DNA of 64,000 nucleotides from Scleropages formosus (GCF_900964775.1 NC_041815.1:1054001-1118000); one strand, 5' to 3'; positions 8,994 through 20,286 are shown, numbered from the stretch's first letter. The notes: generated by a model not told the origin, from the sequence alone. A program made the numbers and translations.

Positions 8994-11857
8994 ATGGCCG
9001 CCTCGGTGTGGAGCTCCACAGTTGTTTTACTGTTTTTGTTAGTTTGTCCTGTCTTTAGTCATATGCCTACAATCAGTTTTACCAGGGAAGGACTGCTGAA
9101 CTTTCGGCAGTACACGCCACCCAGTATTTTACCGGTTTTTGATTATTCTGACGTTTTGCTGGACATTGTAGTTGGAGGTGCAGCAGCGCTGCTCAAGCTC
9201 TCCAAGACGCGCAAGCGTGGAAAGCGAGCCGGCGTGCTAGTAAAGCTCAGAAAGCACGTCTTTAGAACAGCGCTGCCTAGTATCCATCTGGGAAATCTCC
9301 GCTCCCTACCCAACAAAATGAACGAACTTCTCCTCATGTCCCAAAAAAACAAGGACTTCTTAAACTCTGCTGCTCTGTGTTTCATGGAAACTTGGCTGAA
9401 TAAAGCCATTCTGGACAGCACGCTACATCTGCCGGGCTTCCAGCTGTTCAGAGCGGATCGCGACACAGAATCAGCGGGGAAATCACGTGGCGGTGGGACA
9501 TGCTTCTGCATCAACGAAAGGTGGTGTTTAGATGCAACAGCGTTGAAGATGTGCTGTCCCAATCTAGAAGCGCTCTTCATCAATTGTAAGCCTTTCTACT
9601 CACTGTGGGAGTTTTCCTCGTTCATTCTCTTAAGTGTTTACATTCCACCGCAAGCGTGTGTGAACGCAGCGCTGCAACAGCTGGGCGATCAGATCACAGA
9701 CACAGAGCAACAACACCCGGACTCTGTTATAATCATTCTCGGGGACTTAAATAAAGCAAATCTCTCCCGTGAACTCCCAAAATACAGACAGCACGTTACA
9801 TGTCCTACCAGAAACAGTAATACACTGGACCACTGTTACACCACAATAAAGGATGCATATCACTCTGTCCTACGGGCAGCCTTGGGGCTCTCTGATCACT
9901 GTCTGGTTCATCTTATACCGACCTACAAGCAGAAACTGAAATCAGCTAAACCTGTGATAAGGACTGTTAAAAGATGGACTGAGGAAGCAGAGCAGGACTT
10001 ACAAGCCTGCTTTGAGTGCACTGATTGGGGTGTTTTTGAGGCTGCTGCTACCAGTCTAGATGAGCTCACAGACTCTGTAACATCATATATCAGTTTCTGT
10101 AAGGATATGTGCATCCCTACGAGGACTCATTTAACATACAACAACGACAAACCGTGGTTCACTGCAAAACTCAGACAGCTTCGTCAGGCCAAAGAAGACT
10201 CCTACAGGAATGGGGACAGAGTCTTGTATAAACAAGCCAAAAACACACTGGCAAAGGAGATCAGAGTGGCTAAGAGAAACTGCTCTGAAAAGCTGAAGAA
10301 ACAGTTTTCAGCCAATGACCCAGCATCAGTGTGGAAAGGCCTGAAAGATATCACCAATTACAAGACACCATCCCCCAGCACTGCGTTGAATCAGCAACTG
10401 GCCAACGATTTGAATGAGTTTTATTGCAGGTTTGAAAAACCCTGTCTCACACCCCACACCAATTCTGACCTCAAGTAACCCCCGCCTTCCCCCTTCCTGC
10501 ACCTTTGATCTGTGAAGAGGAGGTGTGTTGCATCTTCCGGAAACAAGACAAGGAAAGCACCAGGCCCAGATGGTGTCTCACCAGCCTGCCTAAAAACCTG
10601 TGCTGACCAGCTGGCCCCTATCTTCACAAAGATCTTCAACAGATTACTGGGGCTGTGCGAAGTCCCTTCCTGCTTCAAACGCTCCGCCATCATCCCCATC
10701 CCGAAGAAACCCAAAATCACAGGACTGAACGACTACAGACCTGTTGCCCTAACGTCTGTGGTCATGAAGGCATTTGAAAGACTGGTGTTGGCCTACCTGA
10801 AGGACATCACTGGACTCTTGCTGGACCCCCTGCAGTTTGCTTATCAAGCAAACAGGTCTGTGGATGATGCAGTCAACATGGGACTGCACTACATCCTGCA
10901 ACATCTGGACAAACCAGGGACTTATGTGAGGATCCTGTTCGTGGACTTCAGTTCGGCCTTCAACGCCATCATCCCACACCTCCTGTCCAAATTAACTCAA
11001 CTCTCTGTGCCCAGCTCCATCTTTCGGTGGATCACCAACTTCCTGACAGACAGGCAGCAGCTAGTGAGGCTGGGAAAATGTTCATCCAATACTCACATGA
11101 TCAGTACTGGTGCCCCCCAGGGATGTGTGCTCTCCCCGCTACTCTTTTCCCTGTATACCAACGACTGCACTGCAAAAGACCCCTCTGTCAAGCTCCTGAA
11201 GTTCGCAGACGACACCACATTCATTGGGCTCATCCGGGATGGTGACAAGTCTGCTTACAGACTGGAGGTTAAAGAGCTGGCTGTCTGGTGCAGTCATAAC
11301 AACCTGGAGCTGAACATGCTCAAAACAGTGGAGATGATTGTGGACTTTAGGAGAAACACCTCAGCATTATCCCCACTCACCATCATGAACAGCACTGTGG
11401 CAACAGTGGAGTCATTCAGGTTCCTGGGCACTACCATCTCACAGGACCTGAAGTGGGAGTTCCACATAGACTCCATTGTGAAGAAGGCCCAGCTGAGGAA
11501 GTTCAACCTGCCACAGGAGCTACTGATGCAATTCTACTCTGCAGTCATCGAGTCTGTCCTCTGCACTTCTATAACTGTCTGATTCGGCTCAGCTACGAAA
11601 TCAGACATCAGAAGGCTACAGCAGATAGTTTGGACTGCTGGAATAATCATCGGCACATCCCCCCCAGCTCTCCAACAACTGTACTCGTCCAGAGTCAGTA
11701 AAAGGGCTAGCAAAATCATCCTAGATCCCTCACATCCAGGCCACTTCCTCTTCGAACCTTTGCCATCTGGCCGGCGCTACAGAGCACTGAGCACCAGGAC
11801 AGCCAGGCACAAGAAAAGTTTCTTTCCTCAGGCCATCTACCTCATGAACAGCTAAAT
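8994..11857 (+). pseudogene. Rex1-type endonuclease/reverse transcriptase ORF with internal stops
   Basis: Residues 1-494 (8994-10478) contain the AP endonuclease domain: GNLRSLPNK near residue 104, METWLN near 129, SRGGGTCFC near 165, VYIPPQA, ILGDLNKANL and LSDHCLVHLIP near 300. A short out-of-frame segment at about 10,470-10,540 holds stops TAA (10476) and TGA (10506). Reading then resumes in the original frame with [44 protein letters not shown] (motif A), [20 protein letters not shown] (motif B) and LLKFADDTT (motif C). A TGA at 11580 replaces the Trp codon of an ITVW-F block, and the frame then runs on to LPSGRRYRALSTRTARHKKS…YLMNS and TAA at 11855. The first 24 residues are hydrophobic and look like a signal peptide, which is odd for a LINE. 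GDLN in place of GDFN may weaken the endonuclease. Confidence 0.75.
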
Positions 11858-12177
11858 CCCCCCTAGAGAGTAAACCAGTGCAATACACAACGCTATTTAT
11901 ATTTATATCTATTTATCACATCATGTCTTACTCACATTCCCTTGCATTTGTATAGAACATACCTATACATACATATAATGTCTAGTGACTATTTTTTGTA
12001 TATTCTGTACTTTATGTTTTTTATATATTTTTTATCCTTTATTCACGTATTCTATCTTCTTATCTGTGTCTTGTCACTGTCATTCTGTCTGTGCTGTGGA
12101 AGTTTCTGTCACCGAGACAAATTCCTTGTATGTGTGAACATACTTGGCAATAAAGCTCGTTCTGATTCTGATTCTAA
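11858..12177 (+). other. Rex1 3' UTR with terminal microsatellite
   Basis: AT-rich and non-coding, it ends with ggcaataaagctcgttctga and two more GATTCT-like units. In this family the simple terminal repeat is thought to serve as the priming end. The AATAAA is part of the element. Confidence 0.6.
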
Positions 12178-12264
12178 TCTTCCGTAACTTAGGTTGTGCA
12201 GATGCTCACATTGAATCCATATCCCAAGGAACGGTAAAGAATGTTTATCAAAAAACGGACAGTT

Positions 12265-12330
12265 CTACATTTAATTTTATTCATCTAGCAGATGCTTTTC
12301 TCCAAAGCGGTGTACATCTCAGAGACAAAC
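12265..12330 (-). repeat. L2/V-SINE 3' tail fragment
   Basis: 'tctacatttaattttattca' followed by 'tctagcagatgcttttctcc' and 'aaagcg' is the reverse complement of the shared L2-clade/V-SINE tail. No SINE head follows within 200 bases. Confidence 0.55.
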
Positions 12331-12617
12331 AATGAATCCATTATATCTCGAACAGGAAGAAAATCACTTGGAGCTCCTAAGAGCAGATATGGTAAAATGG
12401 TAGTGCATCTGAACTTTAAGCAGAACTCCTGAATAGACTTGGAGTGAGCTAATGGCATAACTGGAAATTTGCAGCAACTCCTGTGTTAATCTCTTTCTCG
12501 TCTGATATTTTCAGTATTCAGACAACTAAAAGCTATTATCCTCAGAAACACCAGTGGCATACTTATGCTCCACTTGATAAAAAGTGTTCACCTGTATGTT
12601 TAGAACAGTGTGAAACA
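12331..12617. other. Unassigned sequence
   Basis: Nothing recognisable was found. It separates two L2-type tails in the same orientation and may be internal sequence of a diverged element. Confidence 0.3.
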
Positions 12618-13400
12618 GCATTTACATTTATTCATTTAGCAGACTCTTTTCTCCAAAGTGACGTACATCTCATAGAAATTACAATGTGTACGTTACATTA
12701 GCAGAAAGAGTCGTGATTCTGAAGTACAATTACTTACTTCTTACCATATGAAACAATGTACATGACACCAGTAGCTGCATAAAACTATCTGAATAACACT
12801 GATTCCTAATATTTTTTTATACATATAAACATATATGTTATGTTGCAGGAGTAGTTCCGTGAAGGTTTATCCATTGTTTGAAAGGTATGATCCCAAAGTT
12901 ATGTTCGCATAGACATTTACGTATTACATGAACTTAGATCGTGGGTGAAGAGAATCTAGAAGAGGTGAGTTTGAGGACCCTTTTTAAATGTAGACAGACA
13001 TTCAGTAGTTCTGAGCGAGAAGGGGGAGGTTGCTCTACCACAATGGAGCCAGAACCGAGAACCTTCGTGCTTTTGGAACTTTCTTGCATGGGACAACCAA
13101 GCGGGCAGAGGTGGAGGAGCGATGCAGTCTTGTTGGGGTGTAATGGATGGTCAGGTTTTGTAGATTTCTGGGAGCAGTTCCATTGATGGTTTCGTAGGCC
13201 ATAACCAGGGTCTTGAATTTGATCCAGCCAGCTAGAGGAAGCCAATGCAGAGAGACAAGGAAGGGTCATAAGTGAAATGCTTCAGCAAGTCAAGCAACTT
13301 GTGCAGCAGTGTACAGTATCTGCTGCAGAGCTTTGATGGCAGTAGCTGGAAGAGCAGCTGGGAGAGAGTTGTGGAAGTCAGTAGAAGCTCTGAATTCAAT
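12618..13400 (-). repeat. Long L2-tailed interspersed repeat, truncated at the array edge
   Basis: It begins (plus-strand view) with the L2-type tail 'tttattcatttagcagactc' and continues through phrases common in fish introns, such as 'agttctgagcgagaaggggg', 'ccacaatggagccagaaccg', 'gttttgtagatttctgggag' and 'gtcttgaatttgatccagcc'. These appear in a fixed order, so the whole stretch is probably a single non-coding element. It ends where homology to the tRNA array unit begins, at about 13,400. The minus-strand frames at 12,934-13,628 are incidental. I know the pattern but not its database name. Confidence 0.45.
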
Positions 13401-13590
13401 GGACTGCCATGTGCAAAATTGTGAAGCTCTGTTCTTAAACCGAGCATGTAGTAGTAGTAGGAGGACAGCTGTGATCAAATAGAGATTTGCACTCTGTATT
13501 GTGGCTGCAGCAATCCGGGTTACAGCAAGGGTTGCATCTGAGCTTCCTGTAGGGAGATGTGGGTACGTTGAACCACAGGATATGAATGAG
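13400..13590 (+). repeat. Degenerate left-edge unit of the tRNA-His array
   Basis: The order matches a unit (gccatgtgcaa…gttctt…gagcatgtag…tRNA-like…gggttgcatctgagcttcct) with many substitutions, then changes abruptly to near-perfect unit sequence around 13,590. Diverged edge copies beside a homogenised interior are expected for arrays evolving by unequal exchange. Confidence 0.75.
13468..13527 (+). pseudogene. tRNA-His pseudogene, left array edge
   Basis: 60 nt long, with anticodon loop TTGTGGC kept but multiple substitutions in the acceptor, D arm and T arm. It lacks the same 12 bases of the T arm (between GCAGCAA and TCCGGG) that are missing from unit 11. It cannot fold into a normal T arm and has no B box. 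Confidence 0.8.
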
Positions 13591-14121
13591 GAAGGGATGA
13601 CTTTTGCAAAATCCCTAGGTGTGGTCAAGAAGATTGAGATGAGACACTTTTAACTGGAAGTACGTTGACAATAAAACTTTTGTACATGTTGCACTCGTGG
13701 TAATTTAGATATAAGAATACTCACTAAACGGTACTGAAAAGCTTAGTTTCCTTGCCTGGTGGTTGGGGGCCTCTTGAGAAAATGGCCAAAAGTAGCATGT
13801 CTGAAGAAGTTAAGATGGAGAAAAGTGGCGTCTGTGGAATTTTCGAGAGCCTGGCTCAAAGACGTGTTCGGAAATCTTGGCGAAATTCCAGGCTATGAAG
13901 CGATCACATGTTAACGTACGGAAGCTAGAAGGAGGGTTTTGTTGACGACACGTTTGTAGTTTACACAGTGAAGTTGACATTGAACCAGGCTGTGCGATTT
14001 TGCCATTTGTCAAAGATTTTGAGGTTGAAAGCATTGCGCTGAATGTGTGAAATCAACAGACTTCCACGTGCAACGTTGTGCACCTGTGCTCTTGGAGTGA
14101 GCATGTAGCACTAGAAGACCA

Positions 14122-14193
14122 GCCGTGATCGTATAGAGGTTAGTACTCTGCGTTGTGGCCGCAGCAACCCCGGTTCGAATCCGGGTCACGGCA
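14122..14193 (+). tRNA. tRNA-His (GTG), array unit 1, consensus body
   Basis: 72 nt. The acceptor GCCGTGA pairs with TCACGGC, and A73 is the discriminator. The D arm is GTAT/GTAC with A14, G18G19 and A21. The anticodon stem CTGCG/CGCAG holds loop TTGTGGC, giving anticodon GTG (decodes CAC and CAU). The variable loop is CAAC, and the T stem CCCGG/CCGGG has loop TTCGAAT. The internal Pol III A box (about TCGTATAGAGG) and B box (GGTTCGAATCC) are intact. Base -1 is A, so G-1 must be added after transcription, as in other eukaryotes. CCA is not encoded. The first TTTT downstream is at 14279-14282, 86 bases from the 3' end. Flank CACGTG/TGCTCTT, GGTCTT. Confidence 0.96.
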
Positions 14194-14798
14194 GGGGTTG
14201 CGTCTGAGCTTCCTGTAGGGAGGTCTTGGTACTCGTGGTTTACTTTGAACCACAGGATGTAAATGAGGAAGGGATGACTTTTGCAAAATCCCTAGGTGTG
14301 GTCAAGAAGATTGAGATGAGACACTTTTAACTGGAAGTACGTTGACAATAAAACTTTTGTACATGTTGCACTCGTGGTAATTTAGATATAAGAATACTCA
14401 CTAAACGGTACTGAAAAGCTTAGTTTCCTTGCCTGGTGGTTGGGGGCCTCTTGAGAAAATGGCCAAAAGTAGCATGTCTGAAGAAGTTAAGATGGAGAAA
14501 AGTGGCGTCTGTGGAATTTTCGAGAGCCTGGCTCAAAGACGTGTTCGGAAATCTTGGCGAAATTCCAGGCTATGAAGCGATCACATGTTAACGTATGGAA
14601 GCTAGAAGGAGGGTTTTGTTGACGACACGTTTGTAGTTTACACAGTGAAGTTGACATTGAACCAGGCTGTGCGATTTTGCCATTTGTCAAAGATTTTGAG
14701 GTTGAAAGCATTGCGCTGAATGTGTGAAATCAACAGACTTCCATGTGCAACGTTGTGCACCTGCTCTCTTGGAGTAAGCATGTAGCACTAGAAGACCA

Positions 14799-14870
14799 GC
14801 CGTGATCGTATAGAGGTTAGTACTCTGCGTTGTGGCCGCAGCAACCCCCGTTCGAATCCGGGTCACGGCA
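14799..14870 (+). tRNA. tRNA-His (GTG), unit 2, G52C variant
   Basis: G52C makes a C-C mismatch in the fourth T-stem pair and changes the first B-box base. Folding is probably still possible but weaker. Flank CATGTG/CTCTCTT with GTAAGC at -23; GCTGTT. Confidence 0.82.
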
Positions 14871-15475
14871 GGGGTTGCGTCTGAGCTTCCTGTAGGGAGC
14901 TGTTGGTACTCGTGGTTTACTTTGAACCACAGGATGTAAATGAGGAAGGGATGACTTTTGCAAAATCCCTAGGTGTGGTCAAGAAGATTGAGATGAGACA
15001 CTTTTAACTGGAAGTACGTTGACAATAAAACTTTTGTACATGTTGCACTCGTGGTAATTTAGATATAAGAATACTCACTAAACGGTACTGAAAAGCTTAG
15101 TTTCCTTGCCTGGTGGTTGGGGGCCTCTTGAGAAAATGGCCAAAAGTAGCATGTCTGAAGAAGTTAAGATGGAGAAAAGTGGCGTCTGTGGAATTTTCGA
15201 GAGCCTGGCTCAAAGACGTGTTCGGAAATCTTGGCGAAATTCCAGGCTATGAAGCGATCACATGTTAACGTATGGAAGCTAGAAGGAGGGTTTTGTTGAC
15301 GACACGTTTGTAGTTTACACAGTGAAGTTGACATTGAACCAGGCTGTGCGATTTTGCCATTTGTCAAAGATTTTGAGGTTGAAAGCATTGCGCTGAATGT
15401 GTGAAATCAACAGACTTCCATGTGCAACGTTGTGCACCTGCGCTCTTGGAGTGAGCATGTAGCACTAGAAGACCA

Positions 15476-15547
15476 GCCGTGATCGTATAGAGGTTAGTAC
15501 TCTGCGTTGTGGCCGCAGCAACCCCGGTTCGAATCCGGGTCACGGCA
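15476..15547 (+). tRNA. tRNA-His (GTG), unit 3, consensus body
   Basis: No tRNA change. Flank CATGTG/CGCTCTT, GCTGTT. Confidence 0.95.
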
Positions 15548-16152
15548 GGGGTTGCGTCTGAGCTTCCTGTAGGGAGCTGTTGGTACTCGTGGTTTACTTT
15601 GAACCACAGGATGTAAATGAGGAAGGGATGACTTTTGCAAAATCCCTAGGTGTGGTCAAGAAGATTGAGATGAGACACTTTTAACTGGAAGTACGTTGAC
15701 AATAAAACTTTTGTACATGTTGCACTCGTGGTAATTTAGATATAAGAATACTCACTAAACGGTACTGAAAAGCTTAGTTTCCTTGCCTGGTGGTTGGGGG
15801 CCTCTTGAGAAAATGGCCAAAAGTAGCATGTCTGAAGAAGTTAAGATGGAGAAAAGTGGCGTCTGTGGAATTTTCGAGAGCCTGGCTCAAAGACGTGTTC
15901 GGAAATCTTGGCGAAATTCCAGGCTATGAAGCGATCACATGTTAACGTATGGAAGCTAGAAGGAGGGTTTTGTTGACGACACGTTTGTAGTTTACACAGT
16001 GAAGTTGACATTGAACCAGGCTGTGCGATTTTGCCATTTGTCAAAGATTTTGAGGTTGAAAGCATTGAGCTGAATGTGTGAAATCAACAGACTTCCATGT
16101 GCAACGTTGTGCACCTGCGCTCTTGGAGTGAGCATGTAGCACTAGAAGACCA

Positions 16153-16224
16153 GCCGTGATCGTATAGAGGTTAGTACTCTGCGTTGTGGCCGCAGCAACC
16201 CCCGTTCGAATCCGGGTCACGGCA
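16153..16224 (+). tRNA. tRNA-His (GTG), unit 4, G52C variant
   Basis: T-stem mismatch 52-62. A at -85. Flank CATGTG/CGCTCTT, GCTGTT. Confidence 0.82.
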
Positions 16225-16829
16225 GGGGTTGCGTCTGAGCTTCCTGTAGGGAGCTGTTGGTACTCGTGGTTTACTTTGAACCACAGGATGTAAATGAGGA
16301 AGGGATGACTTTTGCAAAATCCCTAGGTGTGGTCAAGAAGATTGAGATGAGACACTTTTAACTGGAAGTACGTTGACAATAAAACTTTTGTACATGTTGC
16401 ACTCGTGGTAATTTAGATATAAGAATACTCACTAAACGGTACTGAAAAGCTTAGTTTCCTTGCCTGGTGGTTGGGGGCCTCTTGAGAAAATGGCCAAAAG
16501 TAGCATGTCTGAAGAAGTTAAGATGGAGAAAAGTGGCGTCTGTGGAATTTTCGAGAGCCTGGCTCAAAGACGTGTTCGGAAATCTTGGCGAAATTCCAGG
16601 CTATGAAGCGATCACATGTTAACGTATGGAAGCTAGAAGGAGGGTTTTGTTGACGACACGTTTGTAGTTTACACAGTGAAGTTGACATTGAACCAGGCTG
16701 TGCGATTTTGCCATTTGTCAAAGATTTTGAGGTTGAAAGCATTGCGCTGAATGTGTGAAATCAACAGACTTCCATGTGCAACGTTGTGCACCTGCGCTCT
16801 TGGAGTGAGCATGTAGCACTAGAAGACCA

Positions 16830-16901
16830 GCCGTGATCGTATAGAGGTTAGTACTCTGCGTTGTGGCCGCAGCAACCCCGGTTCGAATCCGGGTCACGGC
16901 A
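16830..16901 (+). tRNA. tRNA-His (GTG), unit 5, consensus body
   Basis: No tRNA change. Flank CATGTG/CGCTCTT, GCTGTT, as in unit 3. Confidence 0.95.
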
Positions 16902-17506
16902 GGGGTTGCGTCTGAGCTTCCTGTAGGGAGCTGTTGGTACTCGTGGTTTACTTTGAACCACAGGATGTAAATGAGGAAGGGATGACTTTTGCAAAATCCC
17001 TAGGTGTGGTCAAGAAGATTGAGATGAGACACTTTTAACTGGAAGTACGTTGACAATAAAACTTTTGTACATGTTGCACTCGTGGTAATTTAGATATAAG
17101 AATACTCACTAAACGGTACTGAAAAGCTTAGTTTCCTTGCCTGGTGGTTGGGGGCCTCTTGAGAAAATGGCCAAAAGTAGCATGTCTGAAGAAGTTAAGA
17201 TGGAGAAAAGTGGCGTCTGTGGAATTTTCGAGAGCCTGGCTCAAAGACGTGTTCGGAAATCTTGGCGAAATTCCAGGCTATGAAGCGATCACATGTTAAC
17301 GTATGGAAGCTAGAAGGAGGGTTTTGTTGACGACACGTTTGTAGTTTACACAGTGAAGTTGACATTGAACCAGGCTGTGCGATTTTGCCATTTGTCAAAG
17401 ATTTTGAGGTTGAAAGCATTGCGCTGAATGTGTGAAATCAACAGACTTCCACGTGCAACGCTGTGCACCTGTGCTCTTGGAGTGAGCATGTAGCACTAGA
17501 AGACCA

Positions 17507-17578
17507 GCCGTGATCGTATAGAGGTTAGTACTCTGCGTTGTGGCCGCAGCAACCCCGGTCCGAATCTGGGTCACGGCA
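17507..17578 (+). tRNA. tRNA-His (GTG), unit 6, T55C + C62T variant
   Basis: T55C removes the near-universal pseudouridine-55 site and damages the B box; C62T turns pair 52-62 into G-U. Linked with CACGTG, C at -46 and TGCTCTT. The same linked set recurs in units 44 and 61. Confidence 0.78.
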
Positions 17579-18183
17579 GGGGTTGCGTCTGAGCTTCCTG
17601 TAGGGAGCTGTTGGTACTCGTGGTTTACTTTGAACCACAGGATGTAAATGAGGAAGGGATGACTTTTGCAAAATCCCTAGGTGTGGTCAAGAAGATTGAG
17701 ATGAGACACTTTTAACTGGAAGTACGTTGACAATAAAACTTTTGTACATGTTGCACTCGTGGTAATTTAGATATAAGAATACTCACTAAACGGTACTGAA
17801 AAGCTTAGTTTCCTTGCCTGGTGGTTGGGGGCCTCTTGAGAAAATGGCCAAAAGTAGCATGTCTGAAGAAGTTAAGATGGAGAAAAGTGGCGTCTGTGGA
17901 ATTTTCGAGAGCCTGGCTCAAAGACGTGTTCGGAAATCTTGGCGAAATTCCAGGCTATGAAGCGATCACATGTTAACGTATGGAAGCTAGAAGGAGGGTT
18001 TTGTTGACGACACGTTTGTAGTTTACACAGTGAAGTTGACATTGAACCAGGCTGTGCGATTTTGCCATTTGTCAAAGATTTTGAGGTTGAAAGCATTGAG
18101 CTGAATGTGTGAAATCAACAGACTTCCATGTGCAACGTTGTGCACCTGTGCTCTTGGAGTGAGCATGTAGCACTAGAAGACCA

Positions 18184-18255
18184 GCCGTGATCGTATAGAG
18201 GTTAGTACTCTGCGTTGTGGCCGCAGCAACCCCGGTTCGAATCCGGGTCACGGCA
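18184..18255 (+). tRNA. tRNA-His (GTG), unit 7, consensus body
   Basis: No tRNA change. A at -85. Flank CATGTG/TGCTCTT, GCTGTT. Confidence 0.95.
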
Positions 18256-18860
18256 GGGGTTGCGTCTGAGCTTCCTGTAGGGAGCTGTTGGTACTCGTGG
18301 TTTACTTTGAACCACAGGATGTAAATGAGGAAGGGATGACTTTTGCAAAATCCCTAGGTGTGGTCAAGAAGATTGAGATGAGACACTTTTAACTGGAAGT
18401 ACGTTGACAATAAAACTTTTGTACATGTTGCACTCGTGGTAATTTAGATATAAGAATACTCACTAAACGGTACTGAAAAGCTTAGTTTCCTTGCCTGGTG
18501 GTTGGGGGCCTCTTGAGAAAATGGCCAAAAGTAGCATGTCTGAAGAAGTTAAGATGGAGAAAAGTGGCGTCTGTGGAATTTTCGAGAGCCTGGCTCAAAG
18601 ACGTGTTCGGAAATCTTGGCGAAATTCCAGGCTATGAAGCGATCACATGTTAACGTATGGAAGCTAGAAGGAGGGTTTTGTTGACGACACGTTTGTAGTT
18701 TACACAGTGAAGTTGACATTGAACCAGGCTGTGCGATTTTGCCATTTGTCAAAGATTTTGAGGTTGAAAGCATTGCGCTGAATGTGTGAAATCAACAGAC
18801 TTCCATGTGCAACGTTGTGCACCTGCTCTCTTGGAGTAAGCATGTAGCACTAGAAGACCA

Positions 18861-18932
18861 GCCGTGATCGTATAGAGGTTAGTACTCTGCGTTGTGGCCG
18901 CAGCAACCCCGGTCCGAATCCGGGTCACGGCA
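18861..18932 (+). tRNA. tRNA-His (GTG), unit 8, T55C variant
   Basis: T55C in the T loop and B box. Flank CATGTG/CTCTCTT with GTAAGC, shared with units 2 and 56. Confidence 0.82.
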
Positions 18933-19537
18933 GGGGTTGCGTCTGAGCTTCCTGTAGGGAGCTGTTGGTACTCGTGGTTTACTTTGAACCACAGGATGTA
19001 AATGAGGAAGGGATGACTTTTGCAAAATCCCTAGGTGTGGTCAAGAAGATTGAGATGAGACACTTTTAACTGGAAGTACGTTGACAATAAAACTTTTGTA
19101 CATGTTGCACTCGTGGTAATTTAGATATAAGAATACTCACTAAACGGTACTGAAAAGCTTAGTTTCCTTGCCTGGTGGTTGGGGGCCTCTTGAGAAAATG
19201 GCCAAAAGTAGCATGTCTGAAGAAGTTAAGATGGAGAAAAGTGGCGTCTGTGGAATTTTCGAGAGCCTGGCTCAAAGACGTGTTCGGAAATCTTGGCGAA
19301 ATTCCAGGCTATGAAGCGATCACATGTTAACGTATGGAAGCTAGAAGGAGGGTTTTGTTGACGACACGTTTGTAGTTTACACAGTGAAGTTGACATTGAA
19401 CCAGGCTGTGCGATTTTGCCATTTGTCAAAGATTTTGAGGTTGAAAGCATTGCGCTGAATGTGTGAAATCAACAGACTTCCATGTGCAACGTTGTGCACC
19501 TGTGCTCTTGGAGTGAGCATGTAGCACTAGAAGACCA

Positions 19538-19609
19538 GCCGTGATCGTATAGAGGTTAGTACTCTGCGTTGTGGCCGCAGCAACCCCGGTTCGAATCCGG
19601 GTCACGGCA
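19538..19609 (+). tRNA. tRNA-His (GTG), unit 9, consensus body
   Basis: No tRNA change. Flank CATGTG/TGCTCTT, GCTGTT. Confidence 0.95.
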
Positions 19610-20214
19610 GGGGTTGCGTCTGAGCTTCCTGTAGGGAGCTGTTGGTACTCGTGGTTTACTTTGAACCACAGGATGTAAATGAGGAAGGGATGACTTTTGC
19701 AAAATCCCTAGGTGTGGTCAAGAAGATTGAGATGAGACACTTTTAACTGGAAGTACGTTGACAATAAAACTTTTGTACATGTTGCACTCGTGGTAATTTA
19801 GATATAAGAATACTCACTAAACGGTACTGAAAAGCTTAGTTTCCTTGCCTGGTGGTTGGGGGCCTCTTGAGAAAATGGCCAAAAGTAGCATGTCTGAAGA
19901 AGTTAAGATGGAGAAAAGTGGCGTCTGTGGAATTTTCGAGAGCCTGGCTCAAAGACGTGTTCGGAAATCTTGGCGAAATTCCAGGCTATGAAGCGATCAC
20001 ATGTTAACGTATGGAAGCTAGAAGGAGGGTTTTGTTGACGACACGTTTGTAGTTTACACAGTGAAGTTGACATTGAACCAGGCTGTGCGATTTTGCCATT
20101 TGTCAAAGATTTTGAGGTTGAAAGCATTGCGCTGAATGTGTGAAATCAACAGACTTCCATGTGCAACGTTGTGCACCTGCGCTCTTGGAGTGAGCATGTA
20201 GCACTAGAAGACCA

Positions 20215-20286
20215 GCCGTGATCGTATAGAGGTTAGTACTCTGCGTTGTGGCCGCAGCAACCCCGGTTCGAATCCGGGTCACGGCA
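20215..20286 (+). tRNA. tRNA-His (GTG), unit 10, consensus body
   Basis: No tRNA change. Flank CATGTG/CGCTCTT. First unit with GCTCTT at +30, a form otherwise mostly found near the right end of the array. Confidence 0.95.

Larger units (their letters stand above)
8980..12177 (+). mobile_element. Rex1/Babar-type LINE (CR1-Jockey group), nearly full length, plus strand
   Basis: The coding region (8994-11857) has an endonuclease followed by a reverse transcriptase, and an AT-rich 3' UTR ends in CAATAAAGCTCG and repeats of TCTGAT/GATTCT (about 12,151-12,176). This terminal microsatellite and the RT wording ([18 protein letters not shown]) fit Rex1/Babar elements of fish. The 5' boundary is uncertain; I placed it just before the start codon region. 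No target-site duplication was recognised. Frame damage is light, so the insertion is younger than the Rex3 copy at 3730. It sits just 3' of the host gene's poly(A) site, in the same orientation. Confidence 0.75.

Noticed and set aside
13810-14034. 74-codon minus-strand open frame repeated in all 71 units (MLSTSKSLTNGKIAQPGS…)
   Set aside because: It lies in the spacer, has no recognisable domain, and its constancy follows from homogenisation of the whole unit. Codon use gives no sign of selection, because the copies are identical at nearly all sites, synonymous or not.
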